From: Gloeopeniophorella convolvens
Taxonomy: Eukaryota > Basidiomycota > Agaricomycetes > Russulales
Reading direction: 5' to 3'
Length of the DNA stretch: 64,000 nt
Assembly (NCBI GenBank): GCA_022496205.1
Contig: WTXD01000012.1
Location: 248,001-312,000 of the forward strand
Below the pieces are notes generated by a model. The model was given only the letters and a program-made list of their open reading frames with translations. It had not been told where the DNA came from and searched no databases. Numbering within the stretch: the stretch's first letter is position 1; each line of letters begins with the position of its first letter. Shown here piece after piece: positions 1 to 10,235 of this stretch. A program made the translations under genes and the position numbers.

Positions 1-458
1 AGCCACACCACATTATTGGCAATTCCTGCCAAACACTGGCCGTCTGCTCGCTCCAGCATCGAAGAACCTCACTTCGTCTTATGACCGTGCTGAGCAAGCC
101 TGCGACTGCACCACATTTCCACCCAGAGCCTACTTTCACATTGTGGACTGAAACATCGATGCTTGATCGGTCAGTCACTTCGATAGCATGACCAGTGTTG
201 AGTGCAATTAATGACCGGCGACCGGTTCGTTGCCATCTGTATCGCCCATGCGCATGGGTCCATACTCCGCCGTTAACGTGGACTCACAGTCACCGCGAAC
301 ATGGGTTCGCTTCCACGACCGATTTGGCCACCATTATGCGCAGACCAAAAAAAAAATTGCCATCATCTTGGACTCAGTGACGAGCCGCGTCCTCGTAAAT
401 CCGTGGAGAACGCTGGGAGAAGCATTTAACAAACGTCAGACGAAGCCCCCGCATGGGG
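1..458. other. Upstream region of the FAD oxidase, no gene seen
   Basis: No coding signal that I trust. Short overlapping open frames on both strands have no recognisable composition or splice structure. The right end leads into the TATA box and start of the FAD-linked oxidase. Confidence 0.4.
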
Positions 459-465
459 TATATAA
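459..465 (+). promoter_or_regulatory. TATA box of the FAD-linked oxidase
   Basis: TATATAA lies about 57 bases before the chosen ATG at 522, in a short leader free of other ATGs. Position and sequence fit a basidiomycete core promoter. Confidence 0.55.
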
Positions 466-521
466 GACGCGACCTCGACGGGTTTGAATCCTCATTCTCT
501 TCCTCAAGCTCGCTTGATACG

Positions 522-2549
522 ATGATCAATCTTTTCTCTTCTGTTGCTGTGGCCGCGCTCGCGGTGTCAACGGCGTCCGGTTCCCCCGATCCCGGCACGA
601 AGCTCGGCTGCCGCAACCAACCTGGCGACCCTGGCTGGCCTACAAACAACATGTGGGCTGCTCTTAATGCTACCATTGGCGGCCGCCTCCTCGCTGTCGT
701 GCCGTCCGCTAGGGCGTGTCGGGAGCTGAACTGTACTGAGGATCAATGGACCAGCGGAATTTACCGCCAGGGTATCCCTGGCTCTATGAATGTTGTGCGT
801 TGCCCGTTATAGCCTTTCGCATGAAAGCCAACTAATTACTTTTATTTTCCAAGTACAACTGGGAGGAGGTGAGACATCTGCAGTTATTTTGTTGAGGCAA
901 GTCGCTGAATGTTGGATGCAGGATTACAATCCTCCTGCTCAGCTTTGCCTCCATAATGGCACTACGCAGTGTGCCCAGGGTATGGTACCACTTTATGCCG
1001 TCAACGCGACGTCTGCGCAGCACATCCAGGTTTGTACTTCGCTTTGCGAATCGAACGCTGGTCGTTGATTCCCTCCAAGGCTGGTGTCCAATTTGCTCTG
1101 GCTAACAACCTGCGCGTATCTATCAAGGCTTCTGGTCACGATTATAAGGGTTGCTCTACCGCAAAGAATTCACTTCTTCTCTGGACTGCTTATCTCAAGA
1201 ATGTCACCTTCACCGACAACTTCGTTGTGGGCGGCCAGAATTTGGGTCCCGCAGTGACCGTCGGCTCTGGTGTTGGTCTTAAGACCATCTACGCCGCGGC
1301 CAAGGCTCAGGGCAGGGCATTTGTCGGCGGCACTGCGGCCACCGTTTCTCCAGCAGGTGGCTACGCTCAGGGCGCTGGTCATTCCATGTTCTCCCCCAAC
1401 TTTGGCCTCGCTGCCGATAACGTCCTCCGTACGTCCCCTTAGACGATGTGCCTTACTCTCAGTATTCTAACTTACGTTTTCAGAATTCACTATCGTACTC
1501 GCGGACGGCACGATTGCCATCGTAAACTCGGTCTCATACTCCGATTGTACGTATCCAGCACTACTTCCGCGCGAGATATCCCAGATTGACGGTTGATCAG
1601 TGTTCTATGCTCTTCGCGGTGGTGGCGCTGGCAGCTGGGGTGTTATCATTGACGCCACCTTCCACACCTACCCCATCTTCAACGCGACCATGCATAGCGT
1701 TAACATCTCGACGTCGAGCCCCGAGCAAACCGGCGACCTTATGACTGCCCATGCCCGTCATGTCAGGGACTGGGACCAGGTCAAGGCTGGTCAGTTTTTC
1801 TGGGTCTACGGCTCGACGACGAGCAGCACGCTCGCACTCGTCACTTTCTTCAAGGACCTCGATGGTCCTTCCAGCAAGGCTCAGCTGGCCGCCTTCCTCG
1901 CAGACGCTACTGCCCTTGGCGCGACCCTCACGGCCGAGTCGACTATCACCGCTGTGGCGAACGACATTATAGGCCTCCCTGACGATGCATCTGGTTACAA
2001 TACCGTCCTCGGCTCACGCCTCATCCCCAACTCTGTCTACCTCAATGCGCCCGAGAGCATCGGTGCTGCATACACCACTCTCCTTAAGGACGGCTGCCCG
2101 CTTATCTTAGGACACCTCGTTGCTGGTGGTACGTCGCCTACACCTCTACGCACATGTCCCTGACTGACCGTATCCAAAGGCCAGGTTTCCGCTAACGCCG
2201 ACATCGACTCTGCTGTCCACCCCGGGTGGCGCACGGCCAAGACCCACGTCATTGTGGCGAGTGCGCCTGGCCTGACTCGACGTCGCTCGAGGAGGTGCAA
2301 GCGATCCGCCAGGCCATCACCACGAAATACGTCCCCACACTCGCGAACATCGCGGGTGGCGCGTCGAGCGCGAGCTACTCAAACGAGGGCGACGTGCAGG
2401 AGCCGGACTTCCAGACTACGTTTTACGGCCCGGACTACGCGCGCCTCGAGCAGATCAAGTCTATTTACGACCCTACTGATCTCTTCATCGTCCGTACGGG
2501 TGTCCACAGCGAACACTGGGATAGCTACGGTCTCTGCAGGATTAGCTGA
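522..2549 (+). CDS. Secreted FAD-linked oxidoreductase, berberine-bridge type (FAD_binding_4 + BBE)
   Basis: Flavoenzyme of the vanillyl-alcohol oxidase / berberine bridge superfamily, probably secreted, oxidising an alcohol, sugar or aromatic substrate that I cannot name. The product starts with a signal peptide (MINLFSSVAVAALAVSTA). The FAD domain carries SGHDYKG, whose histidine is the usual covalent FAD attachment site, and GHSMFSPNFGLAADNVL. The C-terminus has the BBE hallmark YDPTDLFIV followed by TGVHSEHWD. Exons read by eye: 522-791, 854-868 (a 15-base microexon coding YNWEE), 922-1029, 1080-1428, 1484-1546, 1601-2128 and 2180-2549. The frame breaks at about 2266: VIVASA is in one frame and WPDSTSLEEVQ in the next, as if one base were missing. 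Both flanks are well conserved, so I keep this as a gene. Confidence 0.85.
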
Positions 2550-3483
2550 AGGGTGTATTGAAAGGGAAGAAACTCTATCACAACTACTCAAGTTGGAGTC
2601 ACTCATTTTTTTAGTTGGTTTCAATGGTTACAACCCGTAGATTGCAACTTATAACGTACGTTCTTCATCTGTATTATAGTTACTATCGAATCACCATAAC
2701 CGGGATATAAGTATGTGGTCAGCGTTTCCCAAGTCATCTGTGCAATCTATCAGTCACGCGTAGTCGTGCTGGGCCTGACAGTGCCAGATTGAATGATCAC
2801 GCATCGTCATCGGGCTGAGATAGATCAATGGCACGAGCAGAGCTCGAATCGCACATGTCACACCCCGATGTCTCTGGGGATATGCACAGCGTTTGCCCTG
2901 TGGTCGATTAAAGTACGCAGATCTCTCAACTTATCTGTTGAGGGTTACAGCTAGAATCATAATGTCAGGCCCCTTGCCGACGACCAAACACAACAGGCGG
3001 TTTCTGGTGGAGATCAAAGCCCGTGCAGTCGTCCACTTATGCTTGTACTTGTATCCACCGGCTGAGCACAGCAACTCAAATGAGCGCACTTACGGCCTTA
3101 CAGGCGGACCTTATACATATTATCTTGGGCCAGGCGGAGATTAACCGCCTGTTGTGTTTTGTCGTCGACGAAGGGCCTGAGTTATGACTCTAGCTGTAAT
3201 ATACGCTCGACACCTTTCCCCGTTATGCATCCGGCATCTCGATAGGTCATTGTACTCCTCTTTTTGTCCCTGGCGGTCGAAGGCGGTCGACCTCAGCCCC
3301 GAGAAATTCTCATTGCTGTTGCTGTGTCATTAGTTAGCTAGTTGGTCGGTCAAGGAGCGCTGTGAGTAGGCTCGAACGCGGGACGTGCTGTAGTTTGAAC
3401 GACATGCCTCAACATTAGCTGCCAGAACATCTATGCATCATGTGTAGAGTATACAAGTATAAGAAAATAGACCACACCAGCAA
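2550..3483. other. Intergenic, convergent 3' ends
   Basis: Lies between the 3' end of the FAD oxidase and the 3' end of the minus-strand gene C. AT-richer than the genes. I see no gene, repeat or RNA. Confidence 0.45.
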
Positions 3484-4275
3484 CTACACGCGCGGTACAT
3501 CCCACGAGCCCACTGCTCCCTGAGACTGCCAGGTCCAACTCGCGGGCGCAGGCGCCTCAGAAGGGAAGACCCGGAACCGCAAGCTCGGCACCGGCACCCC
3601 CGCTTCGCCCTCGCTCTCCTCCTCTTCCTCGTACCTCACCACCACACCCCCGCGCGCCTTCGTCACGGGTGCCGCGAAGAGCACCCGTGACGAACTCTGT
3701 CACCGCGCGGTCGCCCTGCGCACGCGCCGCCGCTCGCGCTTGCTCGCGCCGCCAGAGCGTGGTCCGCGAGCGACCGGTGTACTTGGCCGGGCGCGTGTGG
3801 AGCTGCTCTTGTGCTTGCAGCGCGAGCTGCGCGCGCCGGAATGCGTCACTGAAGTGCGCAAGCTCGGGGTTCGGTGCCGGTGCCGGAGCTGGTGCCGGTA
3901 CCGGTGGAGCGAGTTGGGCGGTGGTTCCGAATCCCATGGGTCGGTCGGGCGAGTCGGGGGCCGAAACTACCGTGCCAGCTGTGGGAGTGGCGGCGGCGTC
4001 GTCGCTGGGCGGGGTTGGGAGGCTGGTAACGGTGACGGTGAGGTCATTCACGCGAAGTTGTACTGGTTTTGGAACTGGTGCTGTCATCAATGGAAGCGGC
4101 TCAGGGTCTGCTTCGAACGCGCGTCGCGTCGCGTCGCGTCGCGTCAGTGTCAGTGCACAAGAAGTTAACGGGCTCAAAGCCGCGCACCTGTCCGGGCGGC
4201 AGGCTTCTTCCTGCCGTTGCGGGCTTTCTGGAGGTTCTGAATCCGGGCTCTGGCAGCTGCTGATTTCCGAGGCAT
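3484..4275 (-). CDS. Lineage-specific Pro/Ala-rich protein (family C), unknown function
   Basis: I do not recognise this protein. Exon 1 (4275 to about 4191) codes a basic start, MPRKSAAARARIQNLQKARN. A roughly 110-base intron containing a GCGTC tandem repeat follows. Exon 2 reads APVPKPVQLRVNDLTVTV, then a Ser/Thr/Pro stretch, an Ala-Pro repeat (PAPAPAPAPNPELAHF) and an Arg/Ala/Gln-rich helix-like segment ending DRAVTEFVTG. Downstream of a perfect inverted repeat at 3660-3693 the plausible frame changes to VLFAAPVTKARGGVVVRY, an acidic run (EEEEESEGE), and ends DVPRV. The basic head and acidic tail suggest a nuclear or nucleic-acid-associated protein, but that is a guess. The 5' part has a diverged relative at 57995-58271. 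The frame change could be an assembly error or an unrecognised intron. Confidence 0.45.
3660..3693. repeat. Perfect 13-bp inverted repeat with 8-base loop
   Basis: TCGTCACGGGTGC and its exact reverse complement are separated by CGCGAAGA. It lies inside the C-terminal coding part of gene C, exactly where the reading frame appears to change. Confidence 0.85.
4121..4145. repeat. GCGTC pentanucleotide tandem repeat (5 units)
   Basis: Five exact GCGTC units in the presumed intron of gene C. The related copy at 58 kb keeps only one or two degenerate units, so the array expanded or contracted after duplication. Confidence 0.85.
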
Positions 4276-5132
4276 GGATGAAGGTTTGCAAGCAAAAGGA
4301 CATCCGATTGTAATTGAGCTGAACGCCTTTACTACATAATTCGCACGACCCCTGGGAACGTAAACCGCTGCACAGATTCGCCGTGCACCCAACTTCACCA
4401 TCACGCCGTGGAGAAAAACGGGATCCGTTTCGATCGATTTCGGGAGGGTACTTCGAGCGACTCGGGCATTGCTTTAAGTATTCGTTTGTAGCGTTGCTGG
4501 CGCGCCAGCACCACATACTGAATGGCTGGTACCAGCATCCCAGGCTGTAATTATGATGCATTGAGAGTAAGAGGATGGCCACGACAAAATCAAGCTCATG
4601 TAACCGGGATTATGGACAGCGGTGCGCCATGGGCAGGAGGATATGTCCCGGCCCCGCGCTGGGAAAGAGCCACTGTGCATCGTGCGCCGACAGGTCGTTG
4701 CGGGCCCGGCATCTACGTCAAGTAGATGTGACTATGCGCAACGCAAGTCAGGTCAGAGAAAGCGCAGCGGGGCGAATTGGAGGTAATGGCGGTGCACAAT
4801 CAAGCCCTGTACCCCCGTCCCCTTGAGCATTCAAAACCGACACGCCGGAAAAACGGGACCCCGGCGGGGCGCGAAAGGTTAAACCCATGAAGCATCTCTG
4901 GTACGTTCTCGAGGAACGCGCGGGGCTGGGCTGGGCCGGGCCTGCGCCAATCCGCGGCGCACGCGGCACCGCAAGCTGTATGCGGGCCTCCTCGCGCGTG
5001 CGGAGGGGCCGTAGTTCTTCCGCAAAGACAGGATGATCCACGGTTGTGACGTTTCGGATCAAGGCGGTAGAGTACATGCGGGGGCACGGCGTGTGTTGCC
5101 CCGGATCTAGAAGTGGCCACAGGCGGACGGAA
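4276..5132. other. Promoter side of gene C and 3' flank of thioesterase copy 1
   Basis: The right-hand 300 bases (about 4830-5132) align with the 3' flank of the second thioesterase copy at 47080-47372 and are part of the same duplication. The flank has no independent gene that I can support. The left part is presumably the promoter of gene C. Confidence 0.5.
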
Positions 5133-6480
5133 CTACGCAGACCCGCCGATGTACTGCTCGAAGAGCGGCTCCCAGCACGCGCGCGGGAGCTGCATGTGCT
5201 CGCCGTCGCACGTCGCGAGCACGACGCGCCCCGCCTCGTCGAGCGCACGTAGCCCGATCCAATCCTCGGTGTACAGCTGCTGTGCGCGCATCGGCACGAC
5301 CGTCTTCTCCGGCGCGCGGCCGTCCTCCTCCGCGGGTGGCGCCCACGAGCCGAACCACGCGCTCTCCTTGGGCACGACGGTGCGGTCTTGCGCGAAGAGG
5401 ACGAGGACGAGGTGCTCGAGCGCGCCGAGCCGCGGGGCGTACGTGGCGTTGCGCGCCGCAGGCACCTCGTTGTTGATGTCCGTGAGGAAGCGGTTCGCTT
5501 CAAGGTACCGCGGGAGCTGGCCCGGGTCGCGGAAGTACTGCGCCTGCCGGATGCGCATCGCATCAGACGCGCATAAACGTCGAGAGTAGGCATGGTGGTG
5601 GCGCGTACCTGGACGAGGTTGTGCTGCGCCCACTCGCTGTACACACCGGCACGCGCCGCATTGCGTGCAAGCTGACACAGTAGATCGTACGGCTTGCACG
5701 CAGGGATGTCCGCAACACCCATGTGTTGCGAGCCAAAGGTAATGAGGTTACGCACAGGGGGGACGTTGTGTCGCTCGACGAACGCGCGGAGGAACTGGCC
5801 GCCTGTGGACCAGGCCGTGTCAGCTGCCCCGCGTCAGGCGCCCGGCGGCGTACACACGAACCTTGCGAGAAGCCGATCGCATCGAAGCCGCCCGACAGCT
5901 CGGACACGTTCTGGAGCTGCTGCGCGACGAGCTCCACCTGCTCGTTGACGTCGCCGTACTGCTCGGCGGGCGGTCAGGGTGCACAGGCGCGCACAGAACG
6001 GTTGGGGGCACGCACGAAACCGGCGCGTTGGTCTTCCTTCACGTCCAGGTCGATGTGGACAGGGTGTATGAATATTCCGGGATGCATTTCGGTGATGAGG
6101 GACTGGAGTTGTTGCATGCCGGATGACGCATACGAGTCGCCTGGCGGGGGGCAGTGTGTTACTCCTGTCGGGTACGTCGGACGCAGCGGACAAACCTACC
6201 CATTCCATGCCATATCACGAGGGGTCTCGGAGCTGCAAGTGACAGCACATCCTGTGCAGGCCTGGCTAGAACGCCAAGCGCAGATGCGAGGACGAAAAGG
6301 CAGTGGTACATCGTGATCGTCGAGGACAAGCGCGGCTGCGAGCCTGCGCGGCGGCGCGGCAGGAACCGCAGCCCGCGCTCATGTTGGGGTCACGTGCTGG
6401 GAAACAAGTGCAGTCACGCGGCGATGGCGCGTCCCTGAAAATAGTATCACCTGAACACCGCCGTCAAGTTGGTGAGCACC
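4830..6480. repeat. Segmental duplication module A, copy 1 (inverted relative to 45703-47372)
   Basis: About 1.65 kb containing the thioesterase gene, its 3' flank and roughly 170 bases of promoter matches, in inverted orientation, the segment at 45703-47372. Introns, 3' flank and promoter all align, with substitutions and small indels, so this is a DNA-level duplication rather than a retrocopy. Boundaries are by eye, to within about 20 bases. Confidence 0.8.
5133..6311 (-). CDS. PPT1: Palmitoyl-protein thioesterase, copy 1
   Basis: Lysosomal/vacuolar-type alpha/beta hydrolase that removes thioester-linked fatty acyl groups from S-acylated proteins. The start MYHCLFVLASALGVLA is a signal peptide. 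Further along are LVIWHGMGDSYAS, the nucleophile elbow GFSQGGQFLRAF (G-x-S-x-G), then NLITFGSQHMGV, and near the end EDWIGLRALDEAGR and CDGEHMQL, which match the family's late Asp/His region. Five exons are separated by introns with clean GT and AG ends, and every join keeps the frame, so this copy looks intact. It is transcribed divergently from the cellobiohydrolase. A close second copy lies at 45893-47079 on the opposite strand. Confidence 0.9.
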
Positions 6481-6583
6481 TGCACACCTCTTGCCTAACA
6501 GAACGCGCACGCCTTCTCCCGAGCAATTTCCAGCCGAGCAGGTCATTTGAAACTGGGCGTATAGGCAAAGATGGAAGCCGTTT

Positions 6584-6619
6584 CCCCACAAAATAACGGA
6601 GGCATTTCGGTTACCCCAC
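6584..6619 (-). promoter_or_regulatory. Paired CreA/Cre1-type motifs upstream of cellobiohydrolase
   Basis: CCCCAC occurs at 6584-6589 and again at 6614-6619. Read on the minus strand both are GTGGGG, which fits the fungal carbon catabolite repressor consensus SYGGRG. Two sites within 36 bases, some 415-450 bases before a cellulase ATG, make glucose repression plausible. The motif is short and can occur by chance. Confidence 0.4.
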
Positions 6620-6884
6620 ACATCTTTCCCGAACGCCTTTGGGCATCCTCCACCATGGGACCCTCTGCATAGATTTCCGAGCCGAACGCGAACATTGGCC
6701 GTTAACGTTTCGCATGGTCTTCTATTACATCTCCTCCATCTTGCTCTGCTGTCGCTGCCTCCGCGAACGCCTTCCATTGTCTTGGCAGCCTCACGAGGAT
6801 CTCAAACGGCGTCATCGTAGCAACGTTCGGGGATTTCAAGCGCATACTACATCGCATATTTTCCGAGAGCCGTTAGATTTGGCC

Positions 6885-6891
6885 TATAAAA
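6885..6891 (+). promoter_or_regulatory. TATA box of the cellobiohydrolase
   Basis: TATAAAA about 140 bases before the ATG at 7033, a good core promoter for a strongly inducible secreted enzyme. Confidence 0.6.
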
Positions 6892-7032
6892 CCCTCCATG
6901 TGCCGACTGGAGAGCTCCAGCAAGGATCAGCAAACAGTCGGACAGACTTGTTCAGGCGACTCGGTGAGCAGTGTGACCTTGGCTTGAGAAATCTGCAAGA
7001 CTGACGGTGTGGGACGACTAGCTTCTTCTACT

Positions 7033-8796
7033 ATGTTCCCCGCCTCGGTCTTAGTTGCTTTCGCTCTCGCCGCCATCGCACGTGCCCAGCAAGCGGGCAC
7101 GCTGACGACGGAAACACACCCCAAACTTACCTGGTCTACATGTACGGCCGGTGGTGCCTGCACTACTCAAAACGGTGCCGTCGTGCTCGACGCGAACTGG
7201 CGCTGGCTTCACAGCACCAGGTGCGTACCCTGTCCTGGCGGCAGCTTTGTATCCGAGACCGACTCGTGCTCTCACAGCGGCTCCACCAACTGCTACACCG
7301 GCAACACCTGGGACGCATCACTCTGCCCCGATGCGAAGACCTGCACGACCAATTGCGCGCTCGACGGTGCCGACTACCAAGGCGTCTACGGCGTCACGAC
7401 GAGCGGCAACGCGCTCACGCTCAAGTTCGTCACCAAGGGCGCAAACACCAACATCGGCTCGCGCCTCTACCTGATGGCCACCGACACGTCCTACGAGATC
7501 TTCAAGCCACTTAACCAGGAGTTTACCTTCGACGTCGACGTCTCCCAGCTTCCCTGTGGTCTCAACGGCGCTGTCTACTTCTCCGAGATGGACGCTGATG
7601 GTGGCTTGGCCAAGTACCCCACCAACAAGGCTGGCGCCAAGTACGGAACGGGCTACTGCGACTCGCAGTGCCCGCGCGACCTCAAGTTTATCAACGGTCA
7701 GGTACGTGCACCTTCCACGCTTCTTTTCCGCCGAGGTTCACCGAAGCCTTTCGTAGGCCAACGTCGAGGGCTGGACGCCCGACTCCAACTCTGCCAACAC
7801 CGGCAAGGGCAACTTTGGCTCGTGCTGCAACGAGATGGACATCTGGGAGGCCAACTCGATCTCCACTGCGTACACGCCGCACCCCTGCACCGTCAATGGC
7901 CCGACGCAGTGCACGGGCGACGACTGTGGCGGCGACGCCGGGCGCTACGCGGGCGTGTGCGACCCCGACGGCTGCGACTTCAACTCGTTCCGCATGGGCA
8001 ACACGTCCTTCTACGGGCCGGGCAAGATCGTCGACACGAGCAGCAAGTTCACGATCGTGACGCAGTTCGTGACGAACGACGGCACGGGGACGGGCACGCT
8101 CTCCGAGATCCGGCGACTGTACGTGCAGAACGGCAAGGTCATCGCGAACAGCGTCGTCGACCAGCCGGGCATCGACCCGGTCAACTCGATCAGCACGCAG
8201 TTCTGCGACGAGCAGAAGGCGGCGTTCGGCGACCAGACGAGCTTCCAGGCCAACGGCGGCCTGCCCGTGCTCGGCCAGTCGCTCGGCCGCGGCGTCGTGC
8301 TCGTGCTCTCGCTCTGGGACGACTACGCCGCGAACATGCTCTGGCTCGACTCGGACTACCCGACCACCGCGGACCCGAGCTCGCCCGGCGTCGCGCGCGG
8401 CACGTGCGCGACGACGACGGGCAACCCGCCCGACGTCGAGAGCCAGAGCGCGAACGCGCAGGTCATCTACAGCAACATCAAGTTCGGCCCGATCGGCTCG
8501 ACGTACCAGAACACGGGCGGCACCACGACGACGGGCCCGACGTCCTCCAGCTCGCACTCGTCCAGCAGCACGACCTCGCGCTCGTCGTCCACGACGACCT
8601 CGTCCGCGCCCGGTCCGACCCAGTCGCACTACGGCCAGTGGTGCGTGCCGCCTCCCGCGCGCTTGCGCTACTCTGCTCTCACTGACGACGTGCTCTTCTT
8701 TCTCGTAGCGGCGGCACCGGCTACAGCGGCCCCACCGCCTGTGCGAGCGGCACGAGCTGCCATGTCGTCAACCCGTACTACAGCCAGTGCTTGTGA
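7033..8796 (+). CDS. cbh1: Cellobiohydrolase I, GH7 with C-terminal CBM1
   Basis: Secreted processive exocellulase (reducing-end cellobiohydrolase) acting on crystalline cellulose. Exons 7033-7701, 7757-8640 and 8709-8796 give about 546 residues, the usual length for the family. An N-terminal signal peptide ([18 protein letters not shown]) precedes [16 protein letters not shown], the standard GH7 mature start. The catalytic signature EMDIWEAN is near residues 249-256 and holds the nucleophile, assisting Asp and acid/base Glu. [13 protein letters not shown] and [14 protein letters not shown] are family blocks. A Ser/Thr linker leads to a CBM1 ([19 protein letters not shown] ending YYSQCL) with conserved Cys and aromatic residues. 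The second intron falls inside the CBM. No frame problem. The promoter has a TATA box and two possible carbon-repression sites. Confidence 0.97.
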
Positions 8797-9121
8797 GCGA
8801 CACTAGACGCACAGTGCGGCGTTGAGAGAAATGCAGGGCTCTGGGAGTGTTCGAACTGCTGTAATGGTACCACTGGTTGTTTGTGCGAATATACATACGA
8901 GTGTGCATCACATCGTTCTGCAGCGCGCGGGTGCTTCTGGCCATACGACGAGAAGCGAGAAGCACCTCAGCCACATGGGCGCACACCGGAGCCGACAGGA
9001 CGCGACGCGGAAACGTCCTGCTGCATGAGGTTCGCAGAGAAAATACATTCGCGAAATCTAGTGTAAGTAGAGTACATGTGGAAGCTGCTGCCGATGCACT
9101 TTTCCCTGATGGACGACTGCT
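8797..9121. other. Convergent 3' region
   Basis: Short interval between the 3' ends of the cellobiohydrolase and the CoA-binding protein. Nothing else seen. Confidence 0.45.
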
Positions 9122-9717
9122 CTAGAGCAGGCTCCGCCGGATGCCGTCGCCCTCCACGAGAATGCACGGCCCGCCGAAGAGCACGCGGTCCTGGAGCCCG
9201 TGCTCGCGGATGTACGCGACGACCGCGTCGTCCTCCGCGCCGGGCTGCAGCCACAGCGCGGGCACGCCGAGCTCCTTGGCCTGCTGGAGCAGGCCGAGCG
9301 TCACCTGACGCACGTGCGGGCGTCAGCGCGCAGATGCAGGGCGCGCGGGATGGGCGGGGGCGCACCTTAGCATTTGTGATGATGCTCACGGACGTCTGGG
9401 ACGGCGCGGCGAGGTCTGCGAGTGTCGGCACCGTCGCAACGCCCTCGAGCTCGGCCTCCTTCTGTGCGGGGTGTCAGTAGCGGCACGCGGCCGATGGGGC
9501 AGGTGACGCACGGGATGCACGGGCGTGACGGAGAGGTCGCGGCCGAGATACCACTGCAGCACCTACAGCCGGCCCGTTAGATCGTGCGCTCGTTCCTCGC
9601 GCATGTGGCTGTGCGCACCTTGGTGCCGAACTTGGAGGTGTCCTTCGACGCGCCAACGACGGCGTAGCGGGGCGACGAGAGGAAGAGCTTCTGGATCTCT
9701 GTAGCGGTGCGGGACAT
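9122..9717 (-). CDS. CoA-binding domain protein (CoA_binding_2, Rossmann fold)
   Basis: Small stand-alone CoA-binding Rossmann protein of the YccU/CoA_binding_2 family. The role is not settled in the family and I cannot assign a reaction. The start MSRTATEIQKLFLSSPRYAV leads into VVGASKDTSKFGTKVLQWY, the nucleotide-binding loop. LSVTPVHPKEAELEGV and TLADL follow, then VPALWLQPGAED, the family's late block, ending in CILVEGDGIRRSLL. Four exons with short introns join in frame. The start at 9717 is the first Met before the Rossmann strand. It is divergent from the PLP enzyme across about 520 bases. Confidence 0.85.
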
Positions 9718-10235
9718 GGCAGCGACGAGGAAAGGCGAGAGAGGGTGTTTGCTGGCACGGCTTGGGAAGTGCGCGTTTTATCAGCGGGGCGCGTCGGGCT
9801 GAGCCTGAGCACACGTCGCGCCATCGCCGAGCATGTGACACCGCGGACGGTTTAGCAAGCAGCGGCACTGGCCCACGTGCTGGCGCACAGTGAAGCCGAT
9901 ACTTATCATGAGCACGCACGAATTGCCGCCCCAACGCGGCGTATGGCAGCGCTAGTGCATGCACACGCAGGGGACTCGGAGAAGACGAGCGAGTGAGAAA
10001 GGAAGGCTCACGTGGACGGAACACGCTCAAGACGCGTGGCGAAGCGAGACACGCGAGGCGGGCGTGCCAGCGGCCGGCAATTGCGAATTAACCCGCCCTC
10101 CGCTCCCGTCCCACTAGGTCCCACTGCGCCCCGCGTCCGCCTAGGAACACCGTCTCTCCTTCTCTCTCTTCTCCTCTCCACTCCGCGCCCCAGCGCTCGG
10201 CCGCTGCAGCTTCGTCCTCACGTATCTATTCCGCC
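9718..10235. promoter_or_regulatory. Divergent promoter region
   Basis: Shared upstream interval of the CoA-binding gene and the PLP enzyme. It has a pyrimidine-rich CT tract just before the PLP gene (about 10150-10190), a common feature of TATA-less fungal promoters. No clear TATA box. Confidence 0.45.

Larger units (their letters stand above)
6312..7032. promoter_or_regulatory. Divergent promoter between thioesterase copy 1 and cellobiohydrolase
   Basis: The first 170 bases belong to duplicated module A and so are shared with the promoter of the second thioesterase. The remainder is unique and contains a TATA box and two CCCCAC motifs on the cellobiohydrolase side. Confidence 0.55.

Noticed and set aside
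3360..3450. A TTCGAGCC box-B-like string on the minus strand near 3374, possible tRNA.
   Set aside because: No matching acceptor stem, anticodon arm or box A could be folded around it.
7691..8629. A 312-codon minus-strand open frame opposite the cellobiohydrolase.
   Set aside because: Antisense shadow; the Arg/Ala/Val-rich composition follows directly from the GC-rich codons of the real gene.
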